From assembly GCA_015655415.1 (NCBI GenBank), contig JAATFB010000098.1, forward strand, positions 1 to 55,854: 55,854 nucleotides of DNA, read 5' to 3'. The DNA is from Actinomycetales bacterium (GTDB lineage Bacteria > Actinomycetota > Actinomycetes > Actinomycetales > Microbacteriaceae). Under the pieces are notes generated by a model that worked only from the letters and a program-made list of their open reading frames with translations, did not search any database and was not told the DNA's origin. A program made the translations under genes and the position numbers. This document shows positions 1 through 8,714 of this stretch, in pieces (within the stretch, counting starts at the first letter, position 1; each line of letters begins with the position of its first letter).

Positions 1-298
1 GCACGAGGGCGTCCAGACGCATCTCGAGCAGCTCGACCAGGTTCTCACCGGTCAGGCCCTGTGTACGGCGTGCCTGCTCGAAGGCGATGCGCAGCTGCTT
101 CTCCCGGATCCCGTACTGGGCGCGCAGGCGCTGCTTCTCGCGCAGCCGGACGGCGTAGTCGCTGTCGGCCTTGCGCTTGGTGCGCCCATGCTCGCCCGGC
201 GCGTACGGGCGCTTCTCCAGGATGCGTGCGGCCTTCGGGGTCAGGGCGACGCCCAGGGACCGCGAGAGGCGGGTCTTGCTGCGGGAACGTGAAGACAC
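1..298 (-). CDS. rpsD: 30S ribosomal protein S4, partial (C-terminus beyond window)
   Basis: This is the N-terminal 99 residues of ribosomal protein S4, the 16S rRNA-binding protein that nucleates 30S body assembly. The translation opens MSSRSRSKTRLSRSLGVAL and continues with the S4 signatures RPYAPGEHG (about residues 30-38) and REKQRLRAQYGIREKQ, then runs off the window at base 1. The start is GTG at 298, preceded by GAAAGGACCGAC, a good Shine-Dalgarno sequence. The Cys4 zinc site of some S4 proteins is absent. The gene lies downstream of rarA, separated by 370 bp that carry repeats and two hairpins. Confidence 0.95.
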   Translation of the reverse strand, partial: MSSRSRSKTRLSRSLGVALTPKAARILEKRPYAPGEHGRTKRKADSDYAVRLREKQRLRAQYGIREKQLRIAFEQARRTQGLTGENLVELLEMRLDALV

Positions 299-668
299 GT
301 CGGTCCTTTCGTAGGTTCTTCTCGCTTGTGCTGCCCTTTTCCGGCACAGACCGGTGGCAGCCATTGGCTGATCCGGCGACACGCGTCGTCGACGCGTTCG
401 GAGGCGTGCCGATGACACGCCTCCGTCATGTTCGCCTTCGCAATGGGAGGGTTGGCCGGGGATGCTCGGCTACGGAGCGGTTCCCTGTCGATCGGATGCC
501 CGCAGCCGCACGGAATCCTAATCTCGGCCCGTCAATGTTACCAGAGAACAGCTCCCCGTCGGTTGAGCCCGTCGAAACCACCCCGCCCGAGCACCCGCCG
601 GTTGAGCCCGTCGAAACCACCCCGCCTGAGCACCCGCCGGTTGAGCCCGTCGAAACCGGCCCGGCCCG
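299..668. other. Intergenic stretch between rarA and rpsD (hairpins plus repeats)
   Basis: These 370 bases contain no convincing gene; the short ORFs here lack family resemblance. They hold a perfect 17-bp palindrome at 381-397 (ACGCGTCG, T, CGACGCGT), a 10-bp perfect stem at 399-425 (CGGAGGCGTG against CACGCCTCCG, loop 409-415), and three copies of a 39-bp tandem unit at 561-657. The hairpins lie in the probable rpsD leader, 83-127 nt upstream of its start, so they could be a terminator for rarA or part of an S4 leader. Confidence 0.7.
561..657 (-). repeat. Three tandem copies of a 19-mer at 39-bp period
   Basis: The 19-mer GGTTGAGCCCGTCGAAACC occurs at 561-579, 600-618 and 639-657, exactly 39 bp apart, with nearly identical spacers. 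Read on the minus strand (the direction of rarA transcription) it is GGTTTCGACGGGCTCAACC, a variant of the element clustered at 35364-35569. The array begins 11 bp past the rarA stop codon. Confidence 0.95.
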
Positions 669-2066
669 TCACCTTCCTCTGGTGATCCGGCGCAGCTTCG
701 CCAGCCGTGCCGCGATCTCACGCTCGTTGCCGTGCTCGGTGGGCGTGTAGTACTCCGCGTCCTTCAGCGGGTCGGGAAGGTATTGCTGACGCACCACGCC
801 GAGCTCGTCATCGTGCGGATACACGTAGCCCTTGCCGTGCCCGAGGCGTTTCGCCCCGGGATAGTGCGCATCCCTGAGGTGCTTCGGAACCCGGCCTATC
901 CTGCCCGCGCGCACGTCCGCGATCGCGGCATCAAGCGCCATGTAGGCCGCGTTCGACTTCGGGGCGGTCGCCAGGTGCACGACGGCCTGGGCGAGCGGGA
1001 TGCGCCCTTCGGGCATCCCGATGTATTGCACGGCGTCCGCCGCTGCGACGGCGACTCCGAGCGCCGTGGGGTCGGCCATGCCGATGTCCTCGGAGGCCAG
1101 GACGATGATGCGGCGGGCGATGAAGCGCGGATCCTCCCCTGCCTCGATCATCCTCGCGAGGTAGTGCAGGGCGGCATCCACGTCTGAACCTCGCACCGAC
1201 TTGATGAACGCACTGATCACGTCGTAGTGCTCGTCGCCGTTGCGGTCGTAGCGCAGCAGCGCCCGGTCGACGGCCGACGCGACCAGCTCGGCCGTGACGA
1301 CCGGCTTCGAGGGGTCGTTCGGGGGGTCCGTGCTGTGGGCCCGGTCGTCGTCCCCGTCCCGCCCGGCGTCCTCGTCGCGGTGCGCATTGTCGAGCGCCGA
1401 GTTCGCGGCCGCCTCCAGCGCGGTGAGCGCGCGCCGCGCGTCACCGGAGGCGAGGCGGATGAGCGTGGCGCGGGCCTCCGGCTCCAGCACGACGGCATCC
1501 TTCAGTCCGCGCTCGTCGACCACCGCACGGTCGATGAGCATGCCCAGGTCCTCGTCGGACAGCGGTTCGAGCGTGAGCAGAAGAGACCGCGACAGCAGCG
1601 GGGAGATCACGGAGAACGACGGGTTCTCCGTGGTCGCGGCCACCAGGATGACCCACCCGTTCTCCACGCCGGGAAGCAGGGCGTCCTGCTGCGCCTTGCT
1701 GAACCGATGGATCTCGTCGAGGAACAGCACCGTGGAGACCCCGTAAAGATCGCGGTTGGACTGCGCCTCCTCCATCACGGTGCGCACATCGCGGACGCCG
1801 GCGCTGACCGCCGAGAGCTCGACGAACCGGCGGCCGGAGGAATGGGCGATCACCTGCGCGATGGTGGTCTTGCCGGTCCCGGGCGGACCCCACAGGATCA
1901 CCGACACGGAGCCGCGCTCCCCCGTGGTGTCCCCCGCCAGCGCGACCAGCGGTGAACCCGGGGTGAGGAGATGGCGCTGACCGGCGATCTCCTCGAGCCG
2001 ACGCGGCCGCATCCGCACCGCCAGCGGGGTGGCGCCCGTGCGCAGCCCCTGCTGTGTACTCGGCAT
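669..2066 (-). CDS. rarA: Replication-associated recombination protein A (RarA/MgsA AAA+ ATPase)
   Basis: This encodes an AAA+ ATPase of the RarA/MgsA/WRNIP1 family that acts at stalled replication forks, about 465 residues, the usual length. Visible motifs are the N-terminal [15 protein letters not shown], Walker [10 protein letters not shown], Walker [16 protein letters not shown], sensor VAATTENPS, and the MgsA C-terminal domain with [17 protein letters not shown] and YKH-like PHDD. I chose ATG 2066 ([11 protein letters not shown]) because family similarity begins just after it. The frame is open further upstream but that part has no homology and runs into the divergent cyclophilin promoter. 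There is no strong ribosome binding site at this start. Confidence 0.93.
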   Translation of the reverse strand: MPSTQQGLRTGATPLAVRMRPRRLEEIAGQRHLLTPGSPLVALAGDTTGERGSVSVILWGPPGTGKTTIAQVIAHSSGRRFVELSAVSAGVRDVRTVMEEAQSNRDLYGVSTVLFLDEIHRFSKAQQDALLPGVENGWVILVAATTENPSFSVISPLLSRSLLLTLEPLSDEDLGMLIDRAVVDERGLKDAVVLEPEARATLIRLASGDARRALTALEAAANSALDNAHRDEDAGRDGDDDRAHSTDPPNDPSKPVVTAELVASAVDRALLRYDRNGDEHYDVISAFIKSVRGSDVDAALHYLARMIEAGEDPRFIARRIIVLASEDIGMADPTALGVAVAAADAVQYIGMPEGRIPLAQAVVHLATAPKSNAAYMALDAAIADVRAGRIGRVPKHLRDAHYPGAKRLGHGKGYVYPHDDELGVVRQQYLPDPLKDAEYYTPTEHGNEREIAARLAKLRRITRGR

Positions 2067-2229
2067 GCGGTCAAGGATAGGAGGTCGCACCGACAAGCTC
2101 CCGGCCATTTGGAGCGCATCGGCCGGATGCGTAGAGTTCATACCCGGGATCGGCCCGGCTCCGATTCCGGTCGAGAAGACCCCGAACACCCTGACTCGGC
2201 GCCGCGCGGTGTCGAAGTGGAGGATGCCC

Positions 2230-3036
2230 GTGTCCGCGAAGAGGCAGAACGACCGCGAGGCGCGTCAGGCACGTGAGCGGCTGCGCGCCTATCAGGCACG
2301 CCAGGCGGTGCACGAGCATGCGCGGCGGAGGCGGTTCCGCGACAACGCGATCGCCGGCGGTGCGGTCGTGGTCGTGCTCGCCCTGGCCGTGGTCTTCCAG
2401 CTGGCCTACTTCTCCACGGGACCGGGGAGGCCCTCCGCGACGCCGAAGCCCTCGGTCTCGGCGGCTCCGACGCCCACGCCGACCGCGACGGGCGCGAACC
2501 AGGGCGACGTGCCCTCCGCCTCGCTCGCCGAGGGCCGCACCTGGAAGGGCACTCTCACCATCAACGGGATAGCGCTGAGGCTGTCGCTCGACGGTGCCAA
2601 GGCTCCGCAGGCGGTGTCGTCGATGATCTCGCTGACGAAGAAGGGCTTCTTCGACGGCACGGTCTGCCACCGGCTGACGACGGGCGCCAGCTTCAAGGTG
2701 CTGCAGTGCGGCGATCCGAAGGGCGACGGCACGGGCGGCCCCGGCTACAGCTTCGGGCCGATCGAGAATGCGCCGTCCGACGGCAAGTATCCGGCGGGAA
2801 CGATCGCGATGGCCCGGCAGTCGAGCAACGCCTACAGCAACGGCAGCCAGTTCTTCATCGTCTACGGCGACTCCACGATCCCGAACGACAGCGCGGGCGG
2901 CTACACCGTGATCGGGAAGGTGACCAGCGGTCTTGACACGCTCACGAGTCGGATCGCCGACAAGGGCGTCCAGGGCGGCGCGAGCGATGGCAAGCCCGTG
3001 GTCACGCCGAAGATCGACTCGTTCACGATCGGGTGA
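2230..3036 (+). CDS. Membrane-anchored cyclophilin-type peptidyl-prolyl isomerase
   Basis: The protein (about 268 residues) has a basic, Arg-rich cytoplasmic N-terminus ([13 protein letters not shown]-like), one transmembrane helix near residues 39-60 ([17 protein letters not shown]), a Pro/Thr/Ser linker and an extracytoplasmic cyclophilin domain. Cyclophilin marks include [41 protein letters not shown] and YTVIGKV. The loop [16 protein letters not shown] differs from the common F-x-x-Q-x-GD form, so catalytic strength is uncertain. I chose GTG 2230 because GGAGG lies 6 bases before it; an in-frame ATG at 2224 overlaps that Shine-Dalgarno sequence. It probably assists folding of secreted proteins. 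Confidence 0.9.
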   Translation: MSAKRQNDREARQARERLRAYQARQAVHEHARRRRFRDNAIAGGAVVVVLALAVVFQLAYFSTGPGRPSATPKPSVSAAPTPTPTATGANQGDVPSASLAEGRTWKGTLTINGIALRLSLDGAKAPQAVSSMISLTKKGFFDGTVCHRLTTGASFKVLQCGDPKGDGTGGPGYSFGPIENAPSDGKYPAGTIAMARQSSNAYSNGSQFFIVYGDSTIPNDSAGGYTVIGKVTSGLDTLTSRIADKGVQGGASDGKPVVTPKIDSFTIG

Positions 3037-3039
3037 TCT

Positions 3040-3058
3040 CGATCCCGGTCGGGGATCG
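3040..3058. terminator. Hairpin after cyclophilin gene
   Basis: CGATCCC and GGGATCG form a perfect 7-bp stem with a 5-base loop, starting 3 bp after the stop codon of the cyclophilin gene. There is no U-tract, as is common in high-GC actinobacteria. Confidence 0.55.
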
Positions 3059-3138
3059 GCGTGCCAGCGGCGGTGCAATAGGCTTTGTAGGCACAGGCGA
3101 CGGCCGGAGATCGGGCCGTCCTCAGACAGGTGAGGCTC

Positions 3139-4368
3139 GTGTCAACTACTGATCAGCACCCGTGGGGTCGCGTCGACGAGGCCGGTGTCGTCTACGTTCG
3201 CACCGCGGAGGGCGAGCGCGTCGTCGGCGAATACCCCGACGCGACCGCCGAGGAGGCGCTGGCGTACTTCGAGCGCAAGTACGTCGACCTCGCGGGTCAG
3301 GTCGGACTGCTGGAGCAGCGCGCACGTCGCGGCGCCCCGGCGACGGACGTCGCCAAGGCCGTGGCGTCGCTGCGCGAGGCGGTTGCGAACGCGAACGCGG
3401 TCGGCGATCTGGCCGCCCTCGACGAGCGGCTGGCCAGGCTCGGGGGAACCGTCGAGGAGCTGACCGAGCAGCAGCGGGCGGAGGCGAGGGCCGCGCTGGC
3501 CGAGGCGATCGCCGAACGCACCGCCATCGTCGAACAGGTCGAGGCGCTTGCCGCCGAGGATCCCGCGAAGACCCAGTGGAAGCAAGCGAGCGCGCGGCTG
3601 GATGAGCTCTTCGCGGCGTGGCAGAGCCACCAGCACCAGGGGCCGAGGCTTCCGAAGGAGGAGGCGAACGACCTCTGGAGGCGCTTCAGGGCCGCCCGGG
3701 CCACGGTGGAGCGGAATCGGAAGGCCTTCTTCGCGGAGCTCGACTCCCAGCACCGCGATGTCCGCGCCCGCAAGACGGAGCTGATCGAGCGCGCAGAGGC
3801 GCTGGCTCCGCTCGGTGCCGACGGTGTGCAGCAGTATCGCTCGCTCTTGGACGAGTGGAAGCGTGCTGGCCGCGCCGGCAAACGCAACGACGACGCGCTG
3901 TGGGCTCGCTTCAAGGCAGCCGGCGACGTGCTGTACGCCGCGAAGGCCGAGACGGATGCCGCCGAGGACGAGGAATACCGGCACAACCTCGAGCAGAAGC
4001 TGGCACTCCTTCAGGAGGCGGAGCCCCTTCTCACGGCCAACGACCGCGCCTCGGCGCGCGCCGCCCTGCTGTCGATCCAGACGCGGTGGGATGCGATAGG
4101 CAAGGTCCCGCGCGACCAGGTCAAGAACGTCGAGGAACGGCTTCGCAAGGTGGAGGCCGCCGTGCGAAGGCTGGACGACGAGCACTGGCAGCGCAGCAAT
4201 CCCGAGAAGAAGGCGCGCTCCGAGGGACTTGCGGCCCAGCTGACGGATGCCATCGCAAGGCTCGAGGAGGAGCTCGAAAGAGCCCAGGCATCCGGTGACG
4301 CGCGGGCGATCCAAGAGGCGCAGGAGGCGCTGGACGCCCGCCGAGCCTGGTTGTCGGCCCTGCGCTGA
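3139..4368 (+). CDS. DUF349 domain protein
   Basis: This is a 409-residue, highly charged, mostly helical cytoplasmic protein of the DUF349 family. The start of the protein reads MSTTDQHPWGRVDEAGVVYVRT, followed by coiled-coil-like segments and several DUF349 repeats carrying W-K-x-A/W-R-R-F motifs (LWRRFRAARA near residue 180, LWARFKAAGD near 255, RWDAIGKVPRDQ near 315). The function is not known. I chose GTG 3139 (AGGTGAGG just upstream) over an in-frame GTG at 3130 because relatives begin STTDQHPWG. In related actinobacteria it also sits beside a cyclophilin and relA. Confidence 0.88.
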   Translation: MSTTDQHPWGRVDEAGVVYVRTAEGERVVGEYPDATAEEALAYFERKYVDLAGQVGLLEQRARRGAPATDVAKAVASLREAVANANAVGDLAALDERLARLGGTVEELTEQQRAEARAALAEAIAERTAIVEQVEALAAEDPAKTQWKQASARLDELFAAWQSHQHQGPRLPKEEANDLWRRFRAARATVERNRKAFFAELDSQHRDVRARKTELIERAEALAPLGADGVQQYRSLLDEWKRAGRAGKRNDDALWARFKAAGDVLYAAKAETDAAEDEEYRHNLEQKLALLQEAEPLLTANDRASARAALLSIQTRWDAIGKVPRDQVKNVEERLRKVEAAVRRLDDEHWQRSNPEKKARSEGLAAQLTDAIARLEEELERAQASGDARAIQEAQEALDARRAWLSALR

Positions 4369-4476
4369 CCCCGTCCGGGCCGGCCACGATTCTCCACAGC
4401 TCGCGCACGGGGAACGCCGTCCACCGATCCGCTGCTCGGCCGGGCGGGCGGCGGATCGGGAAGACACGATGGTCGC

Positions 4477-5049
4477 ATGGCGAATGCGATGGCCTCGGTG
4501 CTCGCTCCGGGCGTGCTGGGCGTCGCCGAGCTCTCCTCGGCGCGTCTCGACGGCGAGCTGTACTGCGTCGACGAGCGCTTCGCGCCGGTCGACGAGGTCG
4601 ATGCGACGCCGCTGCGTGCGACGGCGCTGCGGGGTGAGGCGGGCCCGCGGCTGATCGCGGAGCTGCAGAGCGCACTGTGGGTGCACGGCGTTCGCGCCTT
4701 CCCGCCCGTCGTGCACACGATGTGCGTTGCGCGTTCCGAGCGCCTCAAGTTCTCGCCGGGACCGCGATTCGTCGTGCGGGAGATGACCCATGCCCCGGGC
4801 GACGTGGCCGAGCTCGCGGGCCTGCGGGTGACAGTGCCGGCGCGCATCCTCTACGACCTGGCATTCGCTCCCGGCACGGTCGTCGACCGCGACGCGCTCG
4901 AGCTCCTGGCCAGGTGGCCGCAGCTGTCACGGGAGTGCGCGGAACGCATCGCCGGCGTCCGGAACCTACCCGGGAAGACGGCGGCCCTGCAGCGGCTGGA
5001 GAAGTGGGCGGTGCACTCCACGGCGCATCATCCAGCGCTCACGCGGTAG
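4477..5049 (+). CDS. AbiEi-like orphan protein (putative)
   Basis: A 190-residue protein I recognise only by general pattern. Segments such as the N-terminal [18 protein letters not shown], the middle [22 protein letters not shown] and VREM...[18 protein letters not shown] resemble actinobacterial proteins annotated as AbiEi-family antitoxin-like, which have a winged-helix N-terminus and an RVTxPxRTxxDLA motif. No AbiEii-type nucleotidyltransferase toxin is next to it, so a toxin-antitoxin role is not supported. Its last 22 bases overlap the 3' end of relA on the other strand. The assignment is tentative; that it is coding is fairly secure from codon use and length. Confidence 0.6.
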   Translation: MANAMASVLAPGVLGVAELSSARLDGELYCVDERFAPVDEVDATPLRATALRGEAGPRLIAELQSALWVHGVRAFPPVVHTMCVARSERLKFSPGPRFVVREMTHAPGDVAELAGLRVTVPARILYDLAFAPGTVVDRDALELLARWPQLSRECAERIAGVRNLPGKTAALQRLEKWAVHSTAHHPALTR

Positions 5050-7277
5050 ACGTCGTAGACGGCGTCGATGCGTCGCACGGCGTTGAGCACGCGGTCCAGG
5101 TGGGTGGTGTCGCCCATCTCGAACACGAATCGGCTCAGTGCCAGGCGGTCGCTGGAGGTGGATACGGTCGCGGACAGGATGTTCACGTGGTGCTCCGACA
5201 GCACGCGGGTCACGTCGGAGAGCAGCCCGGCCCGGTCGAGGGCCTCGACCTGGATCTGCACCAGGAAGACGCTCTTCGCCGACGGCGCCCACTCCACGTC
5301 GATCATCCGTTCGGGTTCGCGCCGCAGGTCCTCCACGTTGTGACAGTCCGCCTGGTGGACGCTGACTCCCGACCCTCGTGTGATGAACCCGACGATCGGG
5401 TCACCGGGCACCGGAGTGCAGCACTTGGCGAGCTTCACCAGGATGTCGGGAGCGCCGCGCACGAGCACGCCGGAGTCGCTCGCCTGCAGCCGGCCACGCG
5501 CGTGCGCCGGTGGCGGCAGCTCCGTGACGTCGCTCTCGTTCTCGGCCTGCAGCGATGCGACGACCTTCTCCAGCACGGACTGCGTGCTGACGTGGCCCTC
5601 GCCGATGGCGGCGTAGAGCGCTGACACGTCGTCGTACCTCATCTGGGCGGCGACCTCGCCCAGCGAGTCCTGCGTCATCAGCCGCTGCAGCGGAAGGTTC
5701 TGCTTGCGCATGGCGCGCGCGATGGCGTCCTTGCCCTGCTCGATCGCCTCGTCGCGGCGTTCCTTCGTGAACCACTGGCGGATCTTGTTGCGCGCCCTCG
5801 GGCTCTTCACGAAGTTGAGCCAGTCCTGGCTCGGCCCCGAGTCGGGGTTCTTGGAGGTGAACACCTCGACCACGTCCCCTGTGGAGAGCGGGGACTCGAG
5901 GGGAACGAGCCGGCCGTTCACCTTCGCGCCCATGGTGCGGTGACCGACCTCGGTGTGCACGGCGTAGGCGAAGTCCACGGGCGTCGCACCGGACGGCAGC
6001 CCGATGACCCGGCCCTTCGGGGTGAAGACGTAGACCTCCTTGGCGCCGATCTCGAATCGCAGCGAGTCGAGGAACTCCCCCGGGTCGGCGGTCTCTGCCT
6101 GCCAGTCGGAGATGTGCGCGAGCCACGCCATGTCGGTGTCGACCTTGCCGGTGTCGTCCGACTTGCCCGCCACCCGCTCCTTGTACTTCCAGTGCGCGGC
6201 GACACCGAACTCGGCGCGCTGATGCATCTCCTCGGTGCGGATCTGGATCTCGACCGCGCGTCCCTGCGGGCCGATCACCGTCGTGTGCAGGGACTGGTAC
6301 AGGTTGAACTTGGGCGTGGCGATGTAGTCCTTGAACCGCCCCGGCATCGGAGTCCACCGTGCGTGGATCTGACCGAGGACGGCGTAGCAGTCGCGCACCG
6401 AGCCCACGATGACACGGATGCCGACGAGGTCGTAGATCTCGTCGAACTCACGGCCTCGCACCACCATCTTCTGGTAGATCGAGTAGTACTGCTTCGGTCG
6501 GCCGACCACCTTGCCGCGTATCTTCGCGGACTTGAGATCGTCGTTGATCGCCGCGGTGACGTGCTGCACGATGCGCTCACGTTCGGGCGCCCGCTGTTTC
6601 ACGAGGTTCTCGATCTCCACGTACAGCTTCGGATAGAGCACGGCGAACGAGAGGTCCTCGAGCTCCCACTTGATCGCCTGAATGCCCAGACGATGTGCGA
6701 GCGGTGCGTAGATCTCGAGCGTCTCGGTCGCCTTGCGCGTGGCGGTGGCGGCGGGTACGAAGCCCCACGTGCGGGCGTTGTGCAGCCGGTCGGCGAGCTT
6801 GATGATGAGGACTCGGATGTCCTTGGACATCGCCACGATCATCTTGCGCACGGTCTCGGCCTGGGCGCTCTCGCCGTACTTCACCTTGTCGAGCTTGGTG
6901 ACGCCATCGACGAGCATCGCGATCTCGTCTCCGAAGTCGGCGCGCAGCTCGTCGAGCGAGTAGTCGGTGTCCTCGACGGTGTCGTGCAGCAGCGCCGCCG
7001 CGATCGCCTTCGAGCCTATCCCGAGATCGGCGAGGATCTGGGCCACGGCGACGGGATGGGTGATGTACGGCTCGCCGCTCCGCCTGGTCTGGCCGGCGTG
7101 CGCCCGTTCGGCGACGGCGTAGGCGCGTCCGATGAGCGCGAGGTCCGCCTTCGGGTGGTGCATCCGCACCGTCTTCAGCAGCGTGTCGACCGCACCGGCT
7201 GGTTGGGCTGCGCGGGAGAACAGACGAGGCACGAGGCGGCGCAGGGAGGCGGTCTGCTGCGTTGTCGTGTCGACCAT
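5028..7277 (-). CDS. relA: Bifunctional (p)ppGpp synthetase/hydrolase
   Basis: This 749-residue long Rel protein makes and degrades the alarmone (p)ppGpp. Domain order: HD hydrolase (HDTVED at residues 98-103), synthetase ([34 protein letters not shown]), TGS ([20 protein letters not shown]), a central region with ARNKIRQWF and [17 protein letters not shown], and a C-terminal ACT domain ([18 protein letters not shown]). The intact HD motif argues for a bifunctional enzyme, as expected for a single actinobacterial Rel. ATG 7277 has GGGAGG 8 bases upstream; ATG 7283 is possible. The 3' end overlaps the opposing AbiEi-like gene. It follows the rhodanese gene by 22 bp and probably belongs to the sec-rel transcript. 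Confidence 0.96.
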   Translation of the reverse strand: MVDTTTQQTASLRRLVPRLFSRAAQPAGAVDTLLKTVRMHHPKADLALIGRAYAVAERAHAGQTRRSGEPYITHPVAVAQILADLGIGSKAIAAALLHDTVEDTDYSLDELRADFGDEIAMLVDGVTKLDKVKYGESAQAETVRKMIVAMSKDIRVLIIKLADRLHNARTWGFVPAATATRKATETLEIYAPLAHRLGIQAIKWELEDLSFAVLYPKLYVEIENLVKQRAPERERIVQHVTAAINDDLKSAKIRGKVVGRPKQYYSIYQKMVVRGREFDEIYDLVGIRVIVGSVRDCYAVLGQIHARWTPMPGRFKDYIATPKFNLYQSLHTTVIGPQGRAVEIQIRTEEMHQRAEFGVAAHWKYKERVAGKSDDTGKVDTDMAWLAHISDWQAETADPGEFLDSLRFEIGAKEVYVFTPKGRVIGLPSGATPVDFAYAVHTEVGHRTMGAKVNGRLVPLESPLSTGDVVEVFTSKNPDSGPSQDWLNFVKSPRARNKIRQWFTKERRDEAIEQGKDAIARAMRKQNLPLQRLMTQDSLGEVAAQMRYDDVSALYAAIGEGHVSTQSVLEKVVASLQAENESDVTELPPPAHARGRLQASDSGVLVRGAPDILVKLAKCCTPVPGDPIVGFITRGSGVSVHQADCHNVEDLRREPERMIDVEWAPSAKSVFLVQIQVEALDRAGLLSDVTRVLSEHHVNILSATVSTSSDRLALSRFVFEMGDTTHLDRVLNAVRRIDAVYDVYRVSAG

Positions 7278-7299
7278 CAGCATCGCCTCCCGCGAATCA

Positions 7300-7695
7300 T
7301 TATCGCGGCTCGCCACGGCCCGCGATGCCGGGTCCGCTCACAGCGCACGCGCTGCGGCCTCGCCGCGGCTCGTCGCCGTCGCTCACCGGGCCGCCGGCCG
7401 CCTGCCAGGCGATCATGCCGCCCGCCACGTCCACCGCGTCGTAGTCGGCCTGCACCAGGGCGTCCGTGACCATGCGGGAACGGTGTCCGGAATGGCAGAT
7501 CACCGCGATGCGGCGATCGTCGGGCAGCTCTGCCTGTCGGAGGGCGAGCTCCCCGACAGGGATGTGATGGGCCTGCGGCGCATGACCGGCGTCCCACTCG
7601 ACGCGCTCCCGGACGTCGAGGAGCCACGCCTCTCCGCGCTCGACGAGAGGGATGACCTCGTGCGCCGGGACGGACTGTCCCGCGGCGGCGGTCAC
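7300..7695 (-). CDS. Single-domain rhodanese-like protein
   Basis: A 131-residue cytoplasmic protein with one rhodanese domain. The CDC25-like loop [10 protein letters not shown] (active Cys near residue 67) and [22 protein letters not shown] are intact, as is the closing [16 protein letters not shown], so it may carry sulfane sulfur. The final 25 or so residues are low-complexity and Arg-rich. GTG at 7695 overlaps the secF stop codon (GTGA), implying translational coupling to secF. The physiological sulfur donor and acceptor are unknown. Confidence 0.85.
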   Translation of the reverse strand: MTAAAGQSVPAHEVIPLVERGEAWLLDVRERVEWDAGHAPQAHHIPVGELALRQAELPDDRRIAVICHSGHRSRMVTDALVQADYDAVDVAGGMIAWQAAGGPVSDGDEPRRGRSACAVSGPGIAGRGEPR

Positions 7696-8714
7696 GGGGT
7701 GGGCACCGCTTCGGTGGCAGGCGACTTCGCGCGCGCGGCGAGCACCTTCTTGTCGTGCCTGACGATCTCCCTCTCCCCGTCGCGGAAGTCCGCATAGAGC
7801 GGCGCGGCGATGAAGATCGTCGAATAGGTGCCGATCAGGATGCCGATGAACAGCGCGAGCGAGATGTCGCGCAGCGTGTCGGCACCGAGGACGAACGCGC
7901 CGATGAAGAGGATGGCCCCGACCGGCAGGGCGGCGACCACCGCCGTGTTGATGGAGCGCACCAGCGTCTGATTCACCGCCAGGTTCACCGACTCGGCGAA
8001 GGTGTGCTTGAGTCCGTCGCTGTCTTCGCGTGTGTTCTCCCGGATCTTGTCGAACACCACGACGGTATCGTAGAGCGAGTATCCGAGGATCGTGAGGAAC
8101 CCGATCATGGTCGCCGGCGTGATCTCGAACCCCACGAGGGCGTACACGCCGGCGGTGATGATCAGGTCGTGGAAGAGAGAGACGATCGCGGCGGCCGACA
8201 TCTTCCAGGTGCGGAAGTAGAGCGCCATGGCGACGAACGCCAGCAGCAGGAAGACGACGAGTCCCTGGATGGCCTGCCGGGACACGTCGGCCCCCCAGCT
8301 GGGCCCGATGTAGGTCGACGCCACCTTGTCCTGCGTGACCCCGTACGCTGACGCGAGGTCGGCGCCCACCCTCTTCGTCTGGTCCGTGCTGAGCTGGTCC
8401 GTCTGGACCCGAACGCCCCTGCCCCCGGTGCCGTTCGTCACGCTCACCTGGACCGCCGCATCCGGCTTCACCCGATGGACCGCCTGCTGTGCGAGAGCCT
8501 GATCGATCGTCTTCACGTCGGAGACGGTGAACTGCGACCCGCCTCGGAAGTCGATGCCGAAGTTGAACCCTCCGCGCACGATCGGGATGATGATCGCGGC
8601 GACCACCAGCACCGCCGCGATGATGTACCAGACCCGTCTCTTGCCGACGAAGTCGATGGAGCGCGCACCTGTGTAGAGGTCGTTGCCGAACTTCTGGAAA
8701 CGTGTGGCGGCCAT
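7692..8714 (-). CDS. secF: Protein translocase subunit SecF
   Basis: SecF, 340 residues, is a six-helix RND-type membrane protein that with SecD uses the proton motive force to pull exported proteins from SecYEG. Typical features are FNFGIDFRGGSQF near residues 48-60, the periplasmic P4-type domain, FRTWKMSAAAIVSLFHDLIIT, LTILGYSLYDTVVVFDKIREN and the Arg/Thr-rich segment around NQTLVRSINTA. Its ATG shares one base with the secD stop codon. I chose 8714, since upstream codons are out of family. The C-terminus is charged and cytoplasmic. Confidence 0.95.
   Translation of the reverse strand: MAATRFQKFGNDLYTGARSIDFVGKRRVWYIIAAVLVVAAIIIPIVRGGFNFGIDFRGGSQFTVSDVKTIDQALAQQAVHRVKPDAAVQVSVTNGTGGRGVRVQTDQLSTDQTKRVGADLASAYGVTQDKVASTYIGPSWGADVSRQAIQGLVVFLLLAFVAMALYFRTWKMSAAAIVSLFHDLIITAGVYALVGFEITPATMIGFLTILGYSLYDTVVVFDKIRENTREDSDGLKHTFAESVNLAVNQTLVRSINTAVVAALPVGAILFIGAFVLGADTLRDISLALFIGILIGTYSTIFIAAPLYADFRDGEREIVRHDKKVLAARAKSPATEAVPTP

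Noticed and set aside
2067-2189. N-terminal extension of rarA
   Set aside because: The frame is open but homology begins after ATG 2066 and the extension crosses into the divergent promoter region.
4477-5049. Complete type IV toxin-antitoxin system
   Set aside because: No AbiEii-like nucleotidyltransferase gene is adjacent; only the antitoxin-like protein is present.
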